Assembly (NCBI GenBank): GCA_028583685.1
Contig: JAMXIF010000048.1
Location: 22,304,299 to 22,368,298 of the forward strand
Reading direction: 5' to 3'
Source: Petaurus breviceps papuanus
Lineage: Eukaryota > Chordata > Mammalia > Diprotodontia > Petauridae
Length of the DNA stretch: 64,000 bases
Shown here one piece after another: positions 33,156 through 44,812 of the stretch; the first letter of the stretch is position 1, and each line of letters opens with the position of its first letter. The notes beneath the pieces were generated by a model that was not told where the DNA came from, searched no databases, and saw only the letters and a program-made list of their open reading frames with translations. A program made the translations under genes and the position numbers.

Positions 33156-33468
33156 TTTTAATTTTTTTATTTTTAAGCAATCGGGGTTAAGTAACTTGCT
33201 CAAGGTTACACGGCCAGTTATTTCTGGGTGTGGTGCTGAGTGTCTGAGCCCGGGATTTGATCTCCAGGTCGTCCCAACACTGGAGCCGGTACTCTTACTC
33301 GCTGAGCCACCTGGCCGCCCCTAAGCAATTGGGGTTAAGTAACTTGCTCAAGGTTACACGGCCAGGTGTTTCTGGGTGGGTGCTAAGTGTCTGAGCCCGG
33401 GATTCGATCTCCAGGTCTTCTCAACACTGGAGCCGGCGCTCTTACTCGCTGTGCTACCTGGCCACCCC
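33156..33468 (-). mobile_element. Dimeric tRNA-derived SINE, reverse
   Basis: Right unit (about 33321-33468) and left unit (about 33156-33320) join as cctggccgcccctaagcaat with no T-run between them. Unit-specific text matches the dimer at 4138-4431 (aaacacc against aaataac before the ggccgt block). The flanking 13-mer tgatgatgctttt occurs at 33143-33155 and 33469-33481. Confidence 0.92.
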
Positions 33469-33481
33469 TGATGATGCTTTT

Positions 33482-33633
33482 TTTTTTAAAGCAATCGGGG
33501 TTAAGTAACTTGCTCAAGGTTACATGGCCAGTTATTTTTGTGTGGGTGCCGAGTATCTGAGGCTGGAACCGATCCCAGGTCTCCCGATGCTGGGGCCAGC
33601 ACTCTTACTCACTGTGCCACCTGGCTGCCCCTC
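33482..33633 (-). mobile_element. Monomeric SINE of the same group, inserted at the same target
   Basis: Starts in a T-run, then gcaatcggggttaagtaac, and ends gccacctggctgcccct. It resembles unit 2 of the dimer. Its flanks are the second (33469-33481) and third (33634-33646) copies of tgatgatgctttt. Confidence 0.92.
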
Positions 33634-34149
33634 TGATGATGCTTTTTAAAAGACAAAACTCCCAGAATTTATACATTTAAATGAGTGTTATTTTTCAGTC
33701 TTCTGCTAAGGAGACCATATGGCTTTCCCAATGAGGCTATCTCAGAATATTTCAGTGATATTCTTCTTTTGGGAGTGGCCCTTAGAGTCTGTTTATGAAT
33801 TGTTTAAAGATATAATTCTAATAGATTTGTAGACCTATTTCATCTCTGATTCCAAATCATATGACCTAGCTTGATCATAGTCCTGATCCCTCAGACTTTT
33901 CTCCAAATGACTTTTCACTGGTCTTCAAAATAAAATTCGCCCTTAGAAGACAAAGATCCACTATCACAGAACATATTGCAGAGAATGGCATGTGGACTCA
34001 GAAGGTCAACCCCCATAGAGGATCCTGGAAATGGGAACAATGGTAGATGCAATATAATAAGCATCCTTCCTCCCAATATGATAATTTCAAAGGAGAATCT
34101 GACATTTTGTTGATGTACTTCTTACATTGAAAAACAACTTCTATATTCA

Positions 34150-34290
34150 TAGTATCTTAAGAAGTGAATTTAAAATTAGGAGACCTACGTTTGAATTTCT
34201 GGTTCTTCCATTTACTATTTGTAAGACTTCAAGCAAACCTACTTAGTCTCTCAGTTTTAGGTTCACTTGTAAGTATAATTATCAATTTTG
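34150..34290 (+). mobile_element. MIR fragment
   Basis: aggagacctacgtttgaattt, ttccatttactatttgtaag and tagtctctcagttttaggt. Confidence 0.6.
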
Positions 34291-34724
34291 TCACCTGGAA
34301 CACTTTAGTTGGCAGTAGCATGGGAGAAACAAAGACTCTGAAGGTCCTCAAGGGAAGCCAGAGTTTGCTATCATTGCTCTTTTTTTTGTTATTGCAGTCA
34401 CTGCTGCCCATTGTAGGCAAACCATGTTATATTATGTAAGTCCCTGGGCCTGGTATTGTAATGCAGGAATAGTCACACATGATAGGTGTGTCACACACAA
34501 TAGTCACAGATGATAGGTATGACAGTGATATAACCCTTGGTGGTACTTGGAGTGAACCAGAGGGCCAGGACCTAGACAGAGGGAAAGACTATACTGCATA
34601 GTGTAGGGCCAGTAAAGGATCTTTGGATGGAAGGATTATAGCAATATGGAAGGATTGTCTTTTCTCTCATTCCTTCCTATTCCCCATCCCCACTCCATGT
34701 AGGCTTACTGGGGCAAAACCTGAG

Positions 34725-34820
34725 TTGTCCAATGTTATTTATAGCTCCAAGTTCACCATCTACTAAATGAGAGCTATTAGATGATTGCTGAGGTCTTTTC
34801 CAGTTCTAAATCCTATGATC
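34725..34820 (+). mobile_element. MIR 3' fragment
   Basis: gagagctattagatgattgc and gaggtcttttccagttctaaa. Confidence 0.65.
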
Positions 34821-35221
34821 CTGTGACTGCCCACAATTCTCCTATTCACTGCTATCTGCCAAATCCTGCCAGTAAAAGGTCTGCCTGCCTCTCCCTTTCA
34901 TAATATACCCTAAAATATCACAGCCACCTGTTCCTCTCATTAGGGCATTAATTTTCTAGTTAGGATGTTCCATAAAGATTTTCCTCGTGTCTAGGAAGAG
35001 GGCAACAATCTACAAACATGCAAAGAAAGAAGTATAAAATTAGCACAACCCAGGAAGCCAAGAGCTTCTCAGGCCAGCTCAGCCGAGCTTGGGCGGTAGG
35101 CAGACTGGCAGCCGATCGATTCATCCATTTAGGGAAGTAGCCTCCTGACTACAGTACCTCTTGTACTTCTTCCTCCTGAGAGGCTGTATAGCTTCAGAGT
35201 GAAGTGTGGAAAGCATGAGGG

Positions 35222-35455
35222 AAGGGGAACAGATTTGAAATGAGAGGACTTGGCTTTGAATTCTTACTGCTACTTGTTTTGTTTGTGTGACTGTAGGCAC
35301 ATCGCCTGCCCTTTCTTTACTTCAGCTTTCTTAGTCATAGAAATAAGACAGCGGGACTAGATTCAATTAAAGTGCCTACTGTGGGCCAAAATCTGTGCTG
35401 GGCACCAGAGACCTCAAAGGTTCTTTTTAGCCCTAAGTCCTATGGTTTCCTATGA
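35222..35455 (+). mobile_element. MIR SINE interrupted by a reversed L2 tail
   Basis: MIR text at 35222-35360 (gtgtgactgtaggcacatcg; cttcagctttcttagtcata) resumes at 35405 (ggttctttttagccctaag). Between them, aaagtgcctactgtgggccaa is a reversed L2 end. Confidence 0.65.
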
Positions 35456-35639
35456 TCTTCCCTATATCTCTTTCAAGGATGAACTGGGAACTCTCCCTCT
35501 CTACCCCCATGGTGAACTCTCCCCCAACATTGTTCATTAGGTGGGGTGGATACTGAACAGTCAAAGAAATAAAATCACATGCCTGTATGATCTCCGTGGC
35601 TCTCCAGTCCCAAACAAGTGACAACAGACTAGCTGCTAT

Positions 35640-35830
35640 TTCTATAGCTATATAAGGTTTACAAAGTACTTTCTTCCCAATCACCTTTTAAGGTGTATTG
35701 GGCATAGATTATTATCATTATTTGTCAGGAAAAGAAACTGAGGTTCAGAAAGTTCAAGTGACACTTGCCCAAGGTCCTAGGAAGCGTGAGAGCCAGGATT
35801 TGAGTCCAGGTAAGCACCGAGCTCTCTCTT
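35640..35830 (-). mobile_element. MIR SINE, reverse
   Basis: ggtttacaaagtactttcttc, gaaaagaaactgaggttcag and ttgcccaaggtcctaggaag. Confidence 0.78.
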
Positions 35831-35899
35831 ACTTACGCAAAATAAATAGCAAACAGTTAAAATGACAGCTCCTCTTAAGGGTTTTAAAAGTGCTTTCCT

Positions 35900-36056
35900 T
35901 GGGGTGGCTAGGTGGCACAGTGAATAGAGCACTGGCCCTGGAGTCAAGAGGACCTGAGTTCAAATCTAGCCTCAGACACTTAACACTTAACTAGCACCTG
36001 ACTTTGGGCAAATCACTTAACCCCAATTGCCCCTCCAAACAAAACAAAAAAACAAA
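35900..36056 (+). mobile_element. WSINE1/MAR1-like SINE with target duplication
   Basis: ggggtggctaggtggcacag to an A-rich, C-spotted tail. Target duplication aaaagtgctttcct (35886-35899) and aaaagtactttcct (36057-36070), one mismatch. Confidence 0.93.
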
Positions 36057-36349
36057 AAAAGTACTTTCCTCACAATGACTGAGGTCACCAATACAAGTAT
36101 TCATAGGACCAGAGAACTGTAGACTTGGAAGCTTAATTAGAAACTCTGACATTCCTTTATCTGACCATAACTTTCATTCATTCCATTTCTCTATATGCCT
36201 TACCCCTCTCCTGAATCTGTTCTTTGTCTTCATTAAGACTTCCAATCTCTTCTCAGTCCACTTCCCCCATTCTGACTTCACTTTCCTCTCTTTCTAATCT
36301 CAAGGCAATAATTAGTCATTTTAAATCTACGTTGTCTTTTCTGTTATTA

Positions 36350-36478
36350 TTGTTGGGGTTAAGTGACTTGCCCAAGGTCACATAGCTAGTAATTATCAAG
36401 TGTCTGAGGCAGGATTTGAACTCAGGTCCTCCTGATTCCAGGGCTAGTGCACTGCACTGCCTACTTGCCCCTTCTACA
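36350..36478 (-). mobile_element. WSINE1/MAR1-like SINE, reverse, in L2
   Basis: ggggttaagtgacttgcccaa, tttgaactcaggtcctcctg and actgcctacttgcccct. Confidence 0.88.
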
Positions 36479-37974
36479 CTGTATTTGCTTCTGATTTCCT
36501 TGCTTCCTTGTCTTATTGTCCCTTAGCTCTTGCCAAGCCTCAGCCCAGAATTATTCCCATTATCTACCTCTTCCAGTCCTACTGACTAGATATTTAATTC
36601 AGCTGGAGGAAGTTTCACAACTTTGCTGACTAAATACATTATAAATTAATGTTATCTAACCTTAACTGGGTTCTTGCTGCAGCAAGGCAGTCCTTTTATT
36701 TTTCCCGAACTGATTCCCTATAGCACACTCCACACAGAAGCTATTCTAAACCTTCCTTCTCTCGTCATGCCTCTCATACCTATTTCTTTTCTCAACTGAG
36801 GACCTCTCCTCTTCTTTTACTGAGAAAACTGTCATTTAACATGCCTTGCCTCTTCTTTTCTTTCTCCAGACCAGTTAATATCACCTTCCCCTCTCTCTTC
36901 CTTTCCCCCATCTCTAACAGGTGGCCCTTCTTGCCAAGGCCAACATGCCTCTCCAGTACTTTTGATCACACCCCTCCTGTTTTCCCCTGCAGATTGAATC
37001 CTCAACTAGCCTCCCCGCCCCCAACTTCCCTCAATTTTTTAACCTTTCCTATATACTAGTTCCTTCCCTACTGCTTTCAAATATGGCCAAGTCTCTCATA
37101 TCCTTAAGAGAACCTTCACTAATTCCCACCATCTCCTCAAGCTATCATCCTGTATCTATCTTCCCTTTCTCAACCAACTTGAAAGTTTACACTCACTATT
37201 TCTATTTCCTCTGCTATCATTTGTAGTGTTCAATCTTTGTAAGTGGGCTTTTGATCTCACTCAACTGAAACTATTCTCTACAAAATTACTAATGATCTTT
37301 TAATTGTCAAATCTGATGGCCTCTGCCTTCGAGACCTAACTGTTGCATGTGACATTGCTGATCACCCTCTCCTCCTGGAATTTAACCTGAATTTTTGTAT
37401 TCCTAGTCTCTCTGGCTGATCCTTCTACTTCTCCTTTACTGACTCATCATCTGTATCTTGCCTCTAACATTGGGTATTCCCCAGGGTTTTTTCCTCGGCC
37501 CCATTCTAGGCTCTGTTCTCTTCTTTTTCTACACACTTCCTTTTGGTAACCTCATCAGCTCACATGGATTTAATTTTCATCTTCATACAGATGACTCAGA
37601 GTTGTGTGCATCCTCCTCCCCTGAGCTTCAGACTAGCAACACTAACTCCCTATCAGTCATTTCAAACCAGATTCCCTGGAGACATCTCAAATTCAGTGTC
37701 TCTAAAACAGAATGCATCTTTCTTTTCAACTTCCCTATTTCTAAGAAATAACCGTGTTTCTCAGTTCTGAGGTACATGACCTTGGCATTACCCTGAACTC
37801 CACAGCATCACATATATAAGCGCCAGATCTTACCTTTTCTATTTCTACATCTTTTACATCTGATACTTTGTTTTTATTCACCTATACCTTGGTTTAGGCT
37901 TTCATCATTTCTTGCTTAGGTTATTGCAATAGCATCCCAGTTGTTTTTCTTGCCTCAAGTCTCTCTCCACTTCA

Positions 37975-38064
37975 ATACTACCACCACCACCACTATCATC
38001 ACTACCACCACCACCACCACCACCACTACTACTACTACTACTTCATCATCATCATCATCATCAC
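37975..38064. repeat. Compound trinucleotide microsatellite (ACC/ACT/ATC)
   Basis: Runs of accacc, actact and atcatc in succession, at the left edge of a reversed SINE in the L2. Confidence 0.92.
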
Positions 38065-38065
38065 C

Positions 38066-38180
38066 ATGGTTGTAACCTACGCAGGATCACATAGCCAGTA
38101 AGTATCAGACTGGATTTGAACTCAAATCCTCCTGATTCCAGGGCTGCTGCTCTATCCACTGAACCACCTACCTGCCCAAC
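38066..38180 (-). mobile_element. WSINE1/MAR1-like SINE, reverse, in L2
   Basis: gcaggatcacatagccagtaa, tggatttgaactcaaatcctc and ccaccta.ctgccc at the head. Confidence 0.82.
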
Positions 38181-38304
38181 ACTCTACTACTTCTTTCATT
38201 TTGCTGCCAAAGTGATTTTCCTTAAGCTTTCCTCATGCCATGTCCATACTCAATCAACTACAATCATTGTCTATTGCCTGTAGGATAAAATATATAAAAT
38301 GTTT

Positions 38305-38468
38305 AGTTTTAGAAAGGCAGCATGGCCTAATGGATTCTGGGAGCAAACCTTGCCTCTGATTCATACTGGCTGTGTGACTCAGGGCAAGTCACTTAACCTA
38401 GGTGCCAGTCCGAAGTGGTAGAGGGCGTTTTCTCATTTAGAAATTCCCTATCCCAGTTAAATCACAGG
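38305..38468 (+). mobile_element. MIR-related CORE-SINE (THER1-like), in L2
   Basis: aggcagcatggcctaatggat, gggcaagtcacttaacctag, gtgccagtccgaagtggtag and attccctatcccagttaaatc. Confidence 0.7.
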
Positions 38469-38602
38469 CACAGTCCCTACTGCCTTTCTCTAGTTAGTTT
38501 TTCCAGCCTCACTGGATATAACTTTCCTGCCTTCACTCTCAAGATCCAGCCAAACTAAACTTATCTCTGTTCCTCATGCACAATGCTCTAATCCTTGTCT
38601 TT

Positions 38603-38762
38603 TTTTTTCTTTTTGGAGGGGGGAAGGCAGGGCAATTGGGGTTAAGTGACTTGCCCAAGGTCACACAGCTAGTAAGTATGTCAAGTGTCTGAGGTCAGAT
38701 TTGAACTCAGGTCCTCGACTCCAAGGCCAGTGCTCTATTCTCTGTGCCACCTAGCTGCCCCC
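38603..38762 (-). mobile_element. WSINE1/MAR1-like SINE, reverse, with target duplication
   Basis: T-run, ggcaattggggttaagtgac, gccacctagctgcccc. Target duplication ctaatccttgtcttt (38588-38602) and ctaatccctgtcttt (38763-38777), one mismatch. Confidence 0.93.
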
Positions 38763-39029
38763 CTAATCCCTGTCTTTGTGCCTTTGTACTGGCTATCCCA
38801 CATCCCTGGAATTTACTCCCCCCTTCCACCTCAGCCATCTAACATTCATAGAATTCGTCTCTTCATATTTCTTTGGCATGTGCACAAATACATTTGTGTT
38901 GCTTCCTATATTAGAATGTAAGCTCCTTGTAAGTAGGGATGATTTTATTTTTCATTTTTGTATCTATCTCCAACTCTTAACAAGGTGCCTGACATATGGT
39001 AGACCCTTAATTGATTGTTGATTGGAGTT

Positions 39030-39180
39030 TATCCAATTCAGTGCCTTCATTTTACATATGAAAAAAACTGAGGCACAAAGAAGGGAAATCACTTTCTTTA
39101 GGTCCCATAATTTGTGAGTGGCAGAGGTCTCCTGCCTCCAAATACAACATTCTTTGCATTTCCACTTTACCATATTTTTT
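39030..39180 (-). mobile_element. MIR SINE, reverse
   Basis: cttcattttacatatgaaaa, actgaggcacaaagaaggg and catttccactttaccatat. Confidence 0.75.
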
Positions 39181-39214
39181 ACATGAGGCAAGTTCCAGAA
39201 AATAGACTAAGTAA

Positions 39215-39415
39215 TCAGAGCTCCTATTTCTATATCACTTTAAGATTCACAGAGCGCTTTACTCACAACTACCCTGTGAGGTTGGCAGTTTGTGAATTGC
39301 AGTGTATGTATTACTCCCATTTTACAGATGAGGCAACTGAGGCTCAGGTAGACCAAATGAATGACTCAGGGTCACTTAGCTTGATCTCACAAGATGATTT
39401 TGAGCTCCAGTTACA
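39215..39415 (-). mobile_element. MIR SINE, reverse
   Basis: gattcacagagcgctttact, accctgtgaggttggcagt and cccattttacagatgaggc. Confidence 0.83.
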
Positions 39416-40189
39416 TTTCTAAAGAATAACAGAAAAAGATGAAGGTAGTTGACAGACAACCACAAGGCATCTTTTGTACTCCTGGAAAGCTTCTGTACCC
39501 TGATGCACAGAGTTTCTCACTATTGTTCTCACAAGCCTGGTAGAAGCATCATCAAGACAGCAGGCTGAAACAAACAACTGAAGCTCATTCCTGGGTCTGA
39601 TGCTGCTGCCCCAGGCTGCAAACATCTGCAGCCATGAGCTCTTTGCTTGTTGCCTGGACAACCCTTAAAACAAACTGCACATCCATCTGTCCACAGGGCA
39701 GGCCTAGTGTTTACATGGAAAATTCTCATCTGAAATAGTCAAAGAGCCATGAAGATGACATCACCCCATGGCAGAGAGACGATTCCTAAAGGGATCTAGA
39801 CTTACCTATTCATTCTCACTGACATCCTGCTGCTATAGATTGGGGCAGGGCAGACCCCCACCCTTCCTCTGCTCACTCTGTACCTTCTACCCCCCTCCCC
39901 CACCTCTGGGTAGGGCTTGGCTACAGTAATTAATGGGGGCCAGCTCCTACCTGCTCTTTCTGGAGCCAAGTATAGCAGCTGCCCAGTAAAATGATCATAA
40001 ATGTGGAAAAGGGTAAAAACTCATTTGGCACTCAACCTGGGGGAGGGAGGGACTATCTTTTCTCATTGTCCACCTTTCTTCCATCTCCACCATGCCTTGG
40101 GTACTGAAGGAGCTGCATGGGCTGGAGGAAAGAACCCTGGATTTAGTCAGAGGGCCTCAGCACCACATTTTTTACTCCAAATATAGACA

Positions 40190-40610
40190 AGCAGCAGAGG
40201 GAATGGATGTAGGTTTGTGAGAACGAAGGACATATCAAGGAGGGATCTGTTGAAGGAGGTTGGGGATGTTTAGCCTGGAGAAAAGAAGACTCAGGAGGAG
40301 GCATGATAGCTGTTTTCAAGAATTTGAATGGTCTTAATATGGAACAGGAATTAGATTTGTTCTGCTTGGCCTGAAAGAGGAAAGTAAAAACTAGGAGCAG
40401 GGAACAGATGTAATGGAGAGTCCAAATGAGGTTTAATGTGAGGAAAGACTTCCCAATGATCAGAGCCAACCCCATAGTAGATGAGGTTGTTAGAAGGTAG
40501 TATTTCCTCTGCATTGGAAGGTTTCAAGCAAGGGTTGGTTGAGCTTTAGTTGGGTTATTGATTAGGTATGGGTTGGACTAAATGGCCTCTGAAGTCCCTT
40601 CCTGCTTACT
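40190..40610 (+). mobile_element. CR1/L3 3' end
   Basis: gatgtttagcctggagaaaag, catgatagctgttttcaaga, atgtgaggaaagacttccca and gtatgggttggactaaatgg in forward order: a well-preserved CR1/L3 terminus. Confidence 0.9.
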
Positions 40611-40611
40611 T

Positions 40612-40920
40612 GGAGCTTATAATTCAGATTTAAATCCTGGCTCTGCAGTTTATTGCCCTTGTAACCTTGGTCAAGTCACTGCCCCCAAATCTACAAAATG
40701 GCGGGTGGGGTTTAGACTGGATGATCTCTAACATCTTAATATTCTGACCTATTGTAGTGGAAATGTCTCAACCCCTAAAGCCATAGTGGCTCACAGAACG
40801 TTAAATTTTAGAGGAAATAAGGCTGATAGAGGAAAGTGACATGTCTAGAGTAGCATGGCTTATAAATTGCAAAGTTAGGATTGTAACCCAGACCTTCTGA
40901 CTCCAAGTACCACGGAGTCC
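40612..40920. mobile_element. Two MIR pieces, forward (40612-40750) then reverse (40795-40920)
   Basis: Forward: tttaaatcctggctctgcag and ctggatgatctctaacatc. Reverse: gaaagtgacatgtctagag and ttgtaacccagaccttctgac. Confidence 0.6.
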
Positions 40921-41184
40921 CCTTCCTCTCATCCCCTTTCCCTCCAGTCCATCCCATGAAGGTCTATGGTGGCTGCACTGGAAAGTTGAGCTATAAAAGT
41001 GAGAGTAGATTAGATGGGATTTTCTTCACTTGCTCCCCATTTTGGTCAGAGGAGCTGTAGCAAGCTCCTGATGAGTACAGTAATTATTCCTGCCAGGGGA
41101 AATGGAGGAACAGAATCTGTGAACAAAAAGGCCAATTTGGACAATTCTAGAAAACAATCTGGGTTAAATTTACCAAGGAAATTT

Positions 41185-41970
41185 TAGACTCCTTTCCCTG
41201 GCATTCAAGCCCTCTCCAACCTGTCTCCACTCTACCTTTCTAGCCATATTTCACCCTTCTTCCTTACACACAGAGAGACACATACACACTCCTTTGATAT
41301 TTAAACAACTTGTCACCTCTCCCCCCATCCATACCCAATGTTTTCTTGCCTTTGTGTGTTTGCTCACACTGCTTTCTGAGTCCAAAATGTTTCATCTACC
41401 AATCCCAGCCCTCAAAATTCCTGTTCTAAGATGTTAATATTTCGATGGATTTGTGAGTGCATCAATGGAGGCCCTCCCGAAATTAGAACTTTTCCATGTC
41501 TCATGACTCCCCATCCCTTGGGAAATGTGTTCACATTCTCCCCTAAATCCTCGATAGGGGTGTCCTCAATATGCTGGGGAGTCTTCCTTTAGATTTTTTT
41601 ACATTATGTAGGGACCTATGGAGTATTCTGGCTATCCAGTGGTTAGCCCGAACTCTTGCTACACGACTAACTACCCCACCCCTTTTCCAGTCCCATATTT
41701 CTCTGATGATATCTCATCAACATTCCTTCACATTTTTTAAAACCCAATTCCAATGCTACCTTCTCCAGAGAGACTTACCTGAACCTCCAGGTCAGTAATG
41801 ATTTTCTCCATCGGAAACACCTTATACTTTGTTAATGCTTTTTATCATGTATCATTGTGTATTATAATTTCCTCTTTGTTTGCCTTATCCCACACTAGAC
41901 TATAAGTGCAATGTTGGCAGGAATGAATCCTTGTCTAAAGTCTGTATCTATTTCCCCCAAGAACCTAGGA
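41185..41970 (+). mobile_element. L2 3' end with an unclassified insert at about 41430-41735
   Basis: L2 text: ggcattcaagccctctccaac and accttctccagagagactta, then ctagactataagtgcaatg. The middle part (gatggatttgtgagtgcatc; ctcctaaatcctcgatagggg region) is not L2 and was not identified. Confidence 0.65.
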
Positions 41971-42756
41971 TAACCCTCCCTGCATTTAATTAGAAAAGCA
42001 AGCTAAGCCAAGAGATCAGTAGGTAGAAGAGAGTCAACTCCAGAGAAGTAAGGAAGGGTCTACGGATCCCTATATTACATATTATTCATATGGCCAAAGC
42101 CCAGGACAGAGTAGCTCAGGGTTGGAGAGGTCTGAGCTGTACCTCTATTAATAAGAGTTCCTGTTTCTATTTGTAATGGGGTTGGTGAGCACGTTTAAGA
42201 AATAAGGTAACTGGATCTGGTCTGCTAGCTATGCGGTGAAGCAAAGCCTCTTTGATTGGCTGTGTGGCCAAAATTGGGGTACATTTAGCAGTCATTAGCC
42301 ACCAGGGCCAGTTCCTTCCCCTCCATCTGACTTTCTGCCTGGCTGAATTCCAGTGAGAGAGGAAAGAAAAGTGTTGTAAGGAGAGAGGCACTAGACCCTC
42401 CCCATCCGAGACCAACATGTGATCTGGTGATACAGCAGCCTGATCTTTCCCTCCCTGCATTTATTCTTCCTAATTTTAGGTAAAGCATGGAGAACTGCTG
42501 TCCTGGAGTCTGTGCTGAGTTTTGTAGCCAGCCAGTGCCCTAAAGAGTTAGAAGTGACTTTTAGGACTTAACCCAGTGAAAACTGAGGCATTGGGGGATG
42601 TTGCATTTGAATGTGAGGTTGTTGGGAGCAATGCTATGTAGAAATTGCATTAAATTTGAGCTGACTGTACCCAGGGACTGAGGTGGGTTAGGGGAGAGTA
42701 TGGCTCCCAGGTAACTGGTGGAAATGTTTATACTTTTGTTCTTGCTATATCATCTA

Positions 42757-42785
42757 TTTTAAAAATTAATTAATTAATTAATTTG
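42757..42785. repeat. Short (TTAA)n tract
   Basis: attaattaattaattaattt. Confidence 0.8.
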
Positions 42786-43094
42786 CTATATCTTCAAAGT
42801 AAATTCCTCTTTGTAAAAGCTAATTGATATTCATTGGTTAAAAGGAGCTGTGATCTAGCCACTGGTAGCTAATAGTAGGGGTGTTGGGGGAACTGGAGGC
42901 TCAAGCTAATATCACTAGAGAAAGATTCCTTCACCCCCTCAGGGGTCCCTTTAGAACTCATAAGGGGAATATAACCAGTCTTACTCTGGAAGAGTGACAG
43001 TGAGATTAGAACCAGTCATGAGATATAGAATTTTATGGTTTAGAGAGGAGCATTCTCCCCTTTTGTTGTTATTTTAAATGATTAACATCTGTAT

Positions 43095-43350
43095 TAAGCT
43101 AGCAGCTAGGTGTTACAGTAGATAGAATGTTAGGCCTAAAGTCAGAGAGAAGAGATTTCAAATCTGTCCTCAGACCACACTTAGCTGTATAATCCTGGGC
43201 AAGTCACTCTGCCTAGTTTCCTCAACTTTGAAGTTAGGATAATAATAGGACCTCTGCCTCCCATGATTATTGTGAGGATAAAGTGAAATAATATTTGTAA
43301 AGCTCTTTGCAGACCTTAAAATGTTATATGAATGCTAGCTATCATTATTA
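43095..43350 (+). mobile_element. Full-length MIR SINE
   Basis: agcagctaggtgttacagtag, ctgggcaagtcactctgcct and gtaaagctctttgcagacct to gaatgctagctatcatt. Confidence 0.87.
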
Positions 43351-43409
43351 GAATAGAGTTTATTTGTTTTTATGCATGTTTTATTCTCCCCCCCCCCCCA
43401 TCATGGGAA

Positions 43410-43640
43410 GCATGGTAGTGTGGCATTGTGGATGCAGAGAAGGGGCCTTGGAGTCAGGAAGGCCTGGGTTTATGTCCAGCACCTGCCCCCATGAGGTGTT
43501 TGACCAGGTGACAAGTCACTTCATTTTTTAGTGCTCTGGCAACCCTCAGATTATAGGGCAACAAGAAGATGCTGCCCTGCATCGGTAAAGGATGCTTCTT
43601 CATCTGAGAGTTTCCTGTATGAAGTCACAGGCCCAGCTCT
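43410..43640 (+). mobile_element. MIR-related CORE-SINE (THER1-like)
   Basis: ggccttggagtcaggaaggc, tgctctggcaaccctcagat, ctgccctgcatcggtaaagg and cctgtatgaagtcacaggcc. Confidence 0.72.
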
Positions 43641-43767
43641 AGTCCTCATCCCTTCTCTATGGAGTAAGTGTGTAGCTAGTGCAAGGATCCTTCTAGTGAG
43701 GGATAAAGACACTGCTACCCAGAGAGCTGGGGTAACCTGCTTGGGTCACACATCTAGCAGCTGATTA

Positions 43768-43969
43768 GTCAGCAAACTTTTAAGTGCCTTATACCTAGGG
43801 AGCTGTGCTAAGCATTGTAGATAGAAAGACAAAAGTAAAGCAGTCCCTGCACTCAAGGAGTTGTATTTCAGTGGGAGAGACGATATGTGCATATATGAGT
43901 ATAGCAAATCTATACAAAAGGAATACAAAGTGTATTTGGTAGCTGGTTAGGGAAGGGAGGGAGGGAGGA

Positions 43970-44024
<55 letters not shown>

Positions 44025-44255
44025 NNNNNNNNNNGAGAGAGAGAGAGAGAGAGAGAGGAGGGCAGGCAAAGCTTCCTATAGAAGGCAGCATTTAAGCCAA
44101 ACCTTGAAGGAAACTAGAGATTTCAAGAGGCAAAGGCGAGGAGGGAGAGTATTCCAGGCATGGAGGGCAGCCAATACAAAGACACAGAGACAAAGCTGGA
44201 GTGTCACTCATAAGGAAAAGCAAGTAAGCTGGTAGGTCTGGACCACAGAGGTTGT
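43768..44255 (-). mobile_element. L2 3' end, reverse, carrying the GA repeat and assembly gap
   Basis: aagtgccttatacctagggag, cagtccctgcactcaaggag, then after the GA tract gcttcctatagaaggcagc and gagagtattccaggcatgga: the reversed L2 3' UTR in order. Confidence 0.83.
43960..44058. repeat. (GA)n microsatellite around a 10-base assembly gap (44025-44034)
   Basis: Begins gggagggaggaagagagaaa and becomes pure GA on both sides of ten N. The true length is unknown. Confidence 0.95.
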
Positions 44256-44257
44256 GA

Positions 44258-44330
44258 AGATTACAGCTGGGATTTAAATCCACATCTTTTAACACCGAGG
44301 TGGGCACTCTACCTTATCTGCCTCTCCTGG
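44258..44330 (-). mobile_element. MIR fragment, reverse
   Basis: gctgggatttaaatccacatc and gggcactctaccttatctgcc. Confidence 0.55.
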
Positions 44331-44649
44331 GTCCTATGAGACTAGGAAAGGACAGTGAATCCCAGGGCTGGGTCTAAAGAAGGGGCCTGTTGCCTGGTAA
44401 GGGAGTGAAGATGACACGGGGCAACTAAATGGGCCTGTTTAATGTTCTGAGCCTGTGACAAGTTCTGGGAAAAGTCAGCCTGAGGGCTTATAGCTTCTCT
44501 CAACTACATACCTTTGTATGGTAGTGGGAACAAGCTATTGGTGCACTGGGTATGTGGGTAGAGGTTGTCCTACAGCAATGCATTGTGGGTGGGGCATGCT
44601 AGGGCCAAGAAATCAGCCTTTGGAAGGGCATCTCATATTTGCTTGAGAA

Positions 44650-44812
44650 GTCAGAACAAGTCAGAGCTGGAAAGCCCTGAAAGATAAAATAATGTAACTT
44701 CCTCATTCCAAAATGGAGGAAACTGAGGCCTCGGGTCACACAGAGAATAAGTGCCAGAGGCAGGACTCAAGTAGATTCTTTCTGGCCTGCTCTCTTTCTA
44801 CTAGAGTGCTGG
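44650..44812 (-). mobile_element. MIR SINE, reverse
   Basis: aaaatggaggaaactgaggc, cgggtcacacagagaataag and ctctctttctactagagtgc. Confidence 0.78.

Larger units (their letters stand above)
36115..39027 (+). mobile_element. Long L2-type LINE copy, about 2.9 kb with later insertions
   Basis: Order along the plus strand: region upstream of the RT (36480-37300), RT domain with GIPQGFFLGPILGS (about 37478-37520) and HGFNFHLHTDDSELCASS (the YADD box as HTDD, about 37560-37615), downstream coding sequence to about 37960, 3' UTR (38180-38600, 38763-38990) and tail ggtgcctgacatatggtagac near 39000. Insertions: SINEs at 36350, 38066 and 38603, a CORE-SINE at 38305 and a microsatellite at 37975. Stops and shifts throughout. 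Confidence 0.88.
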
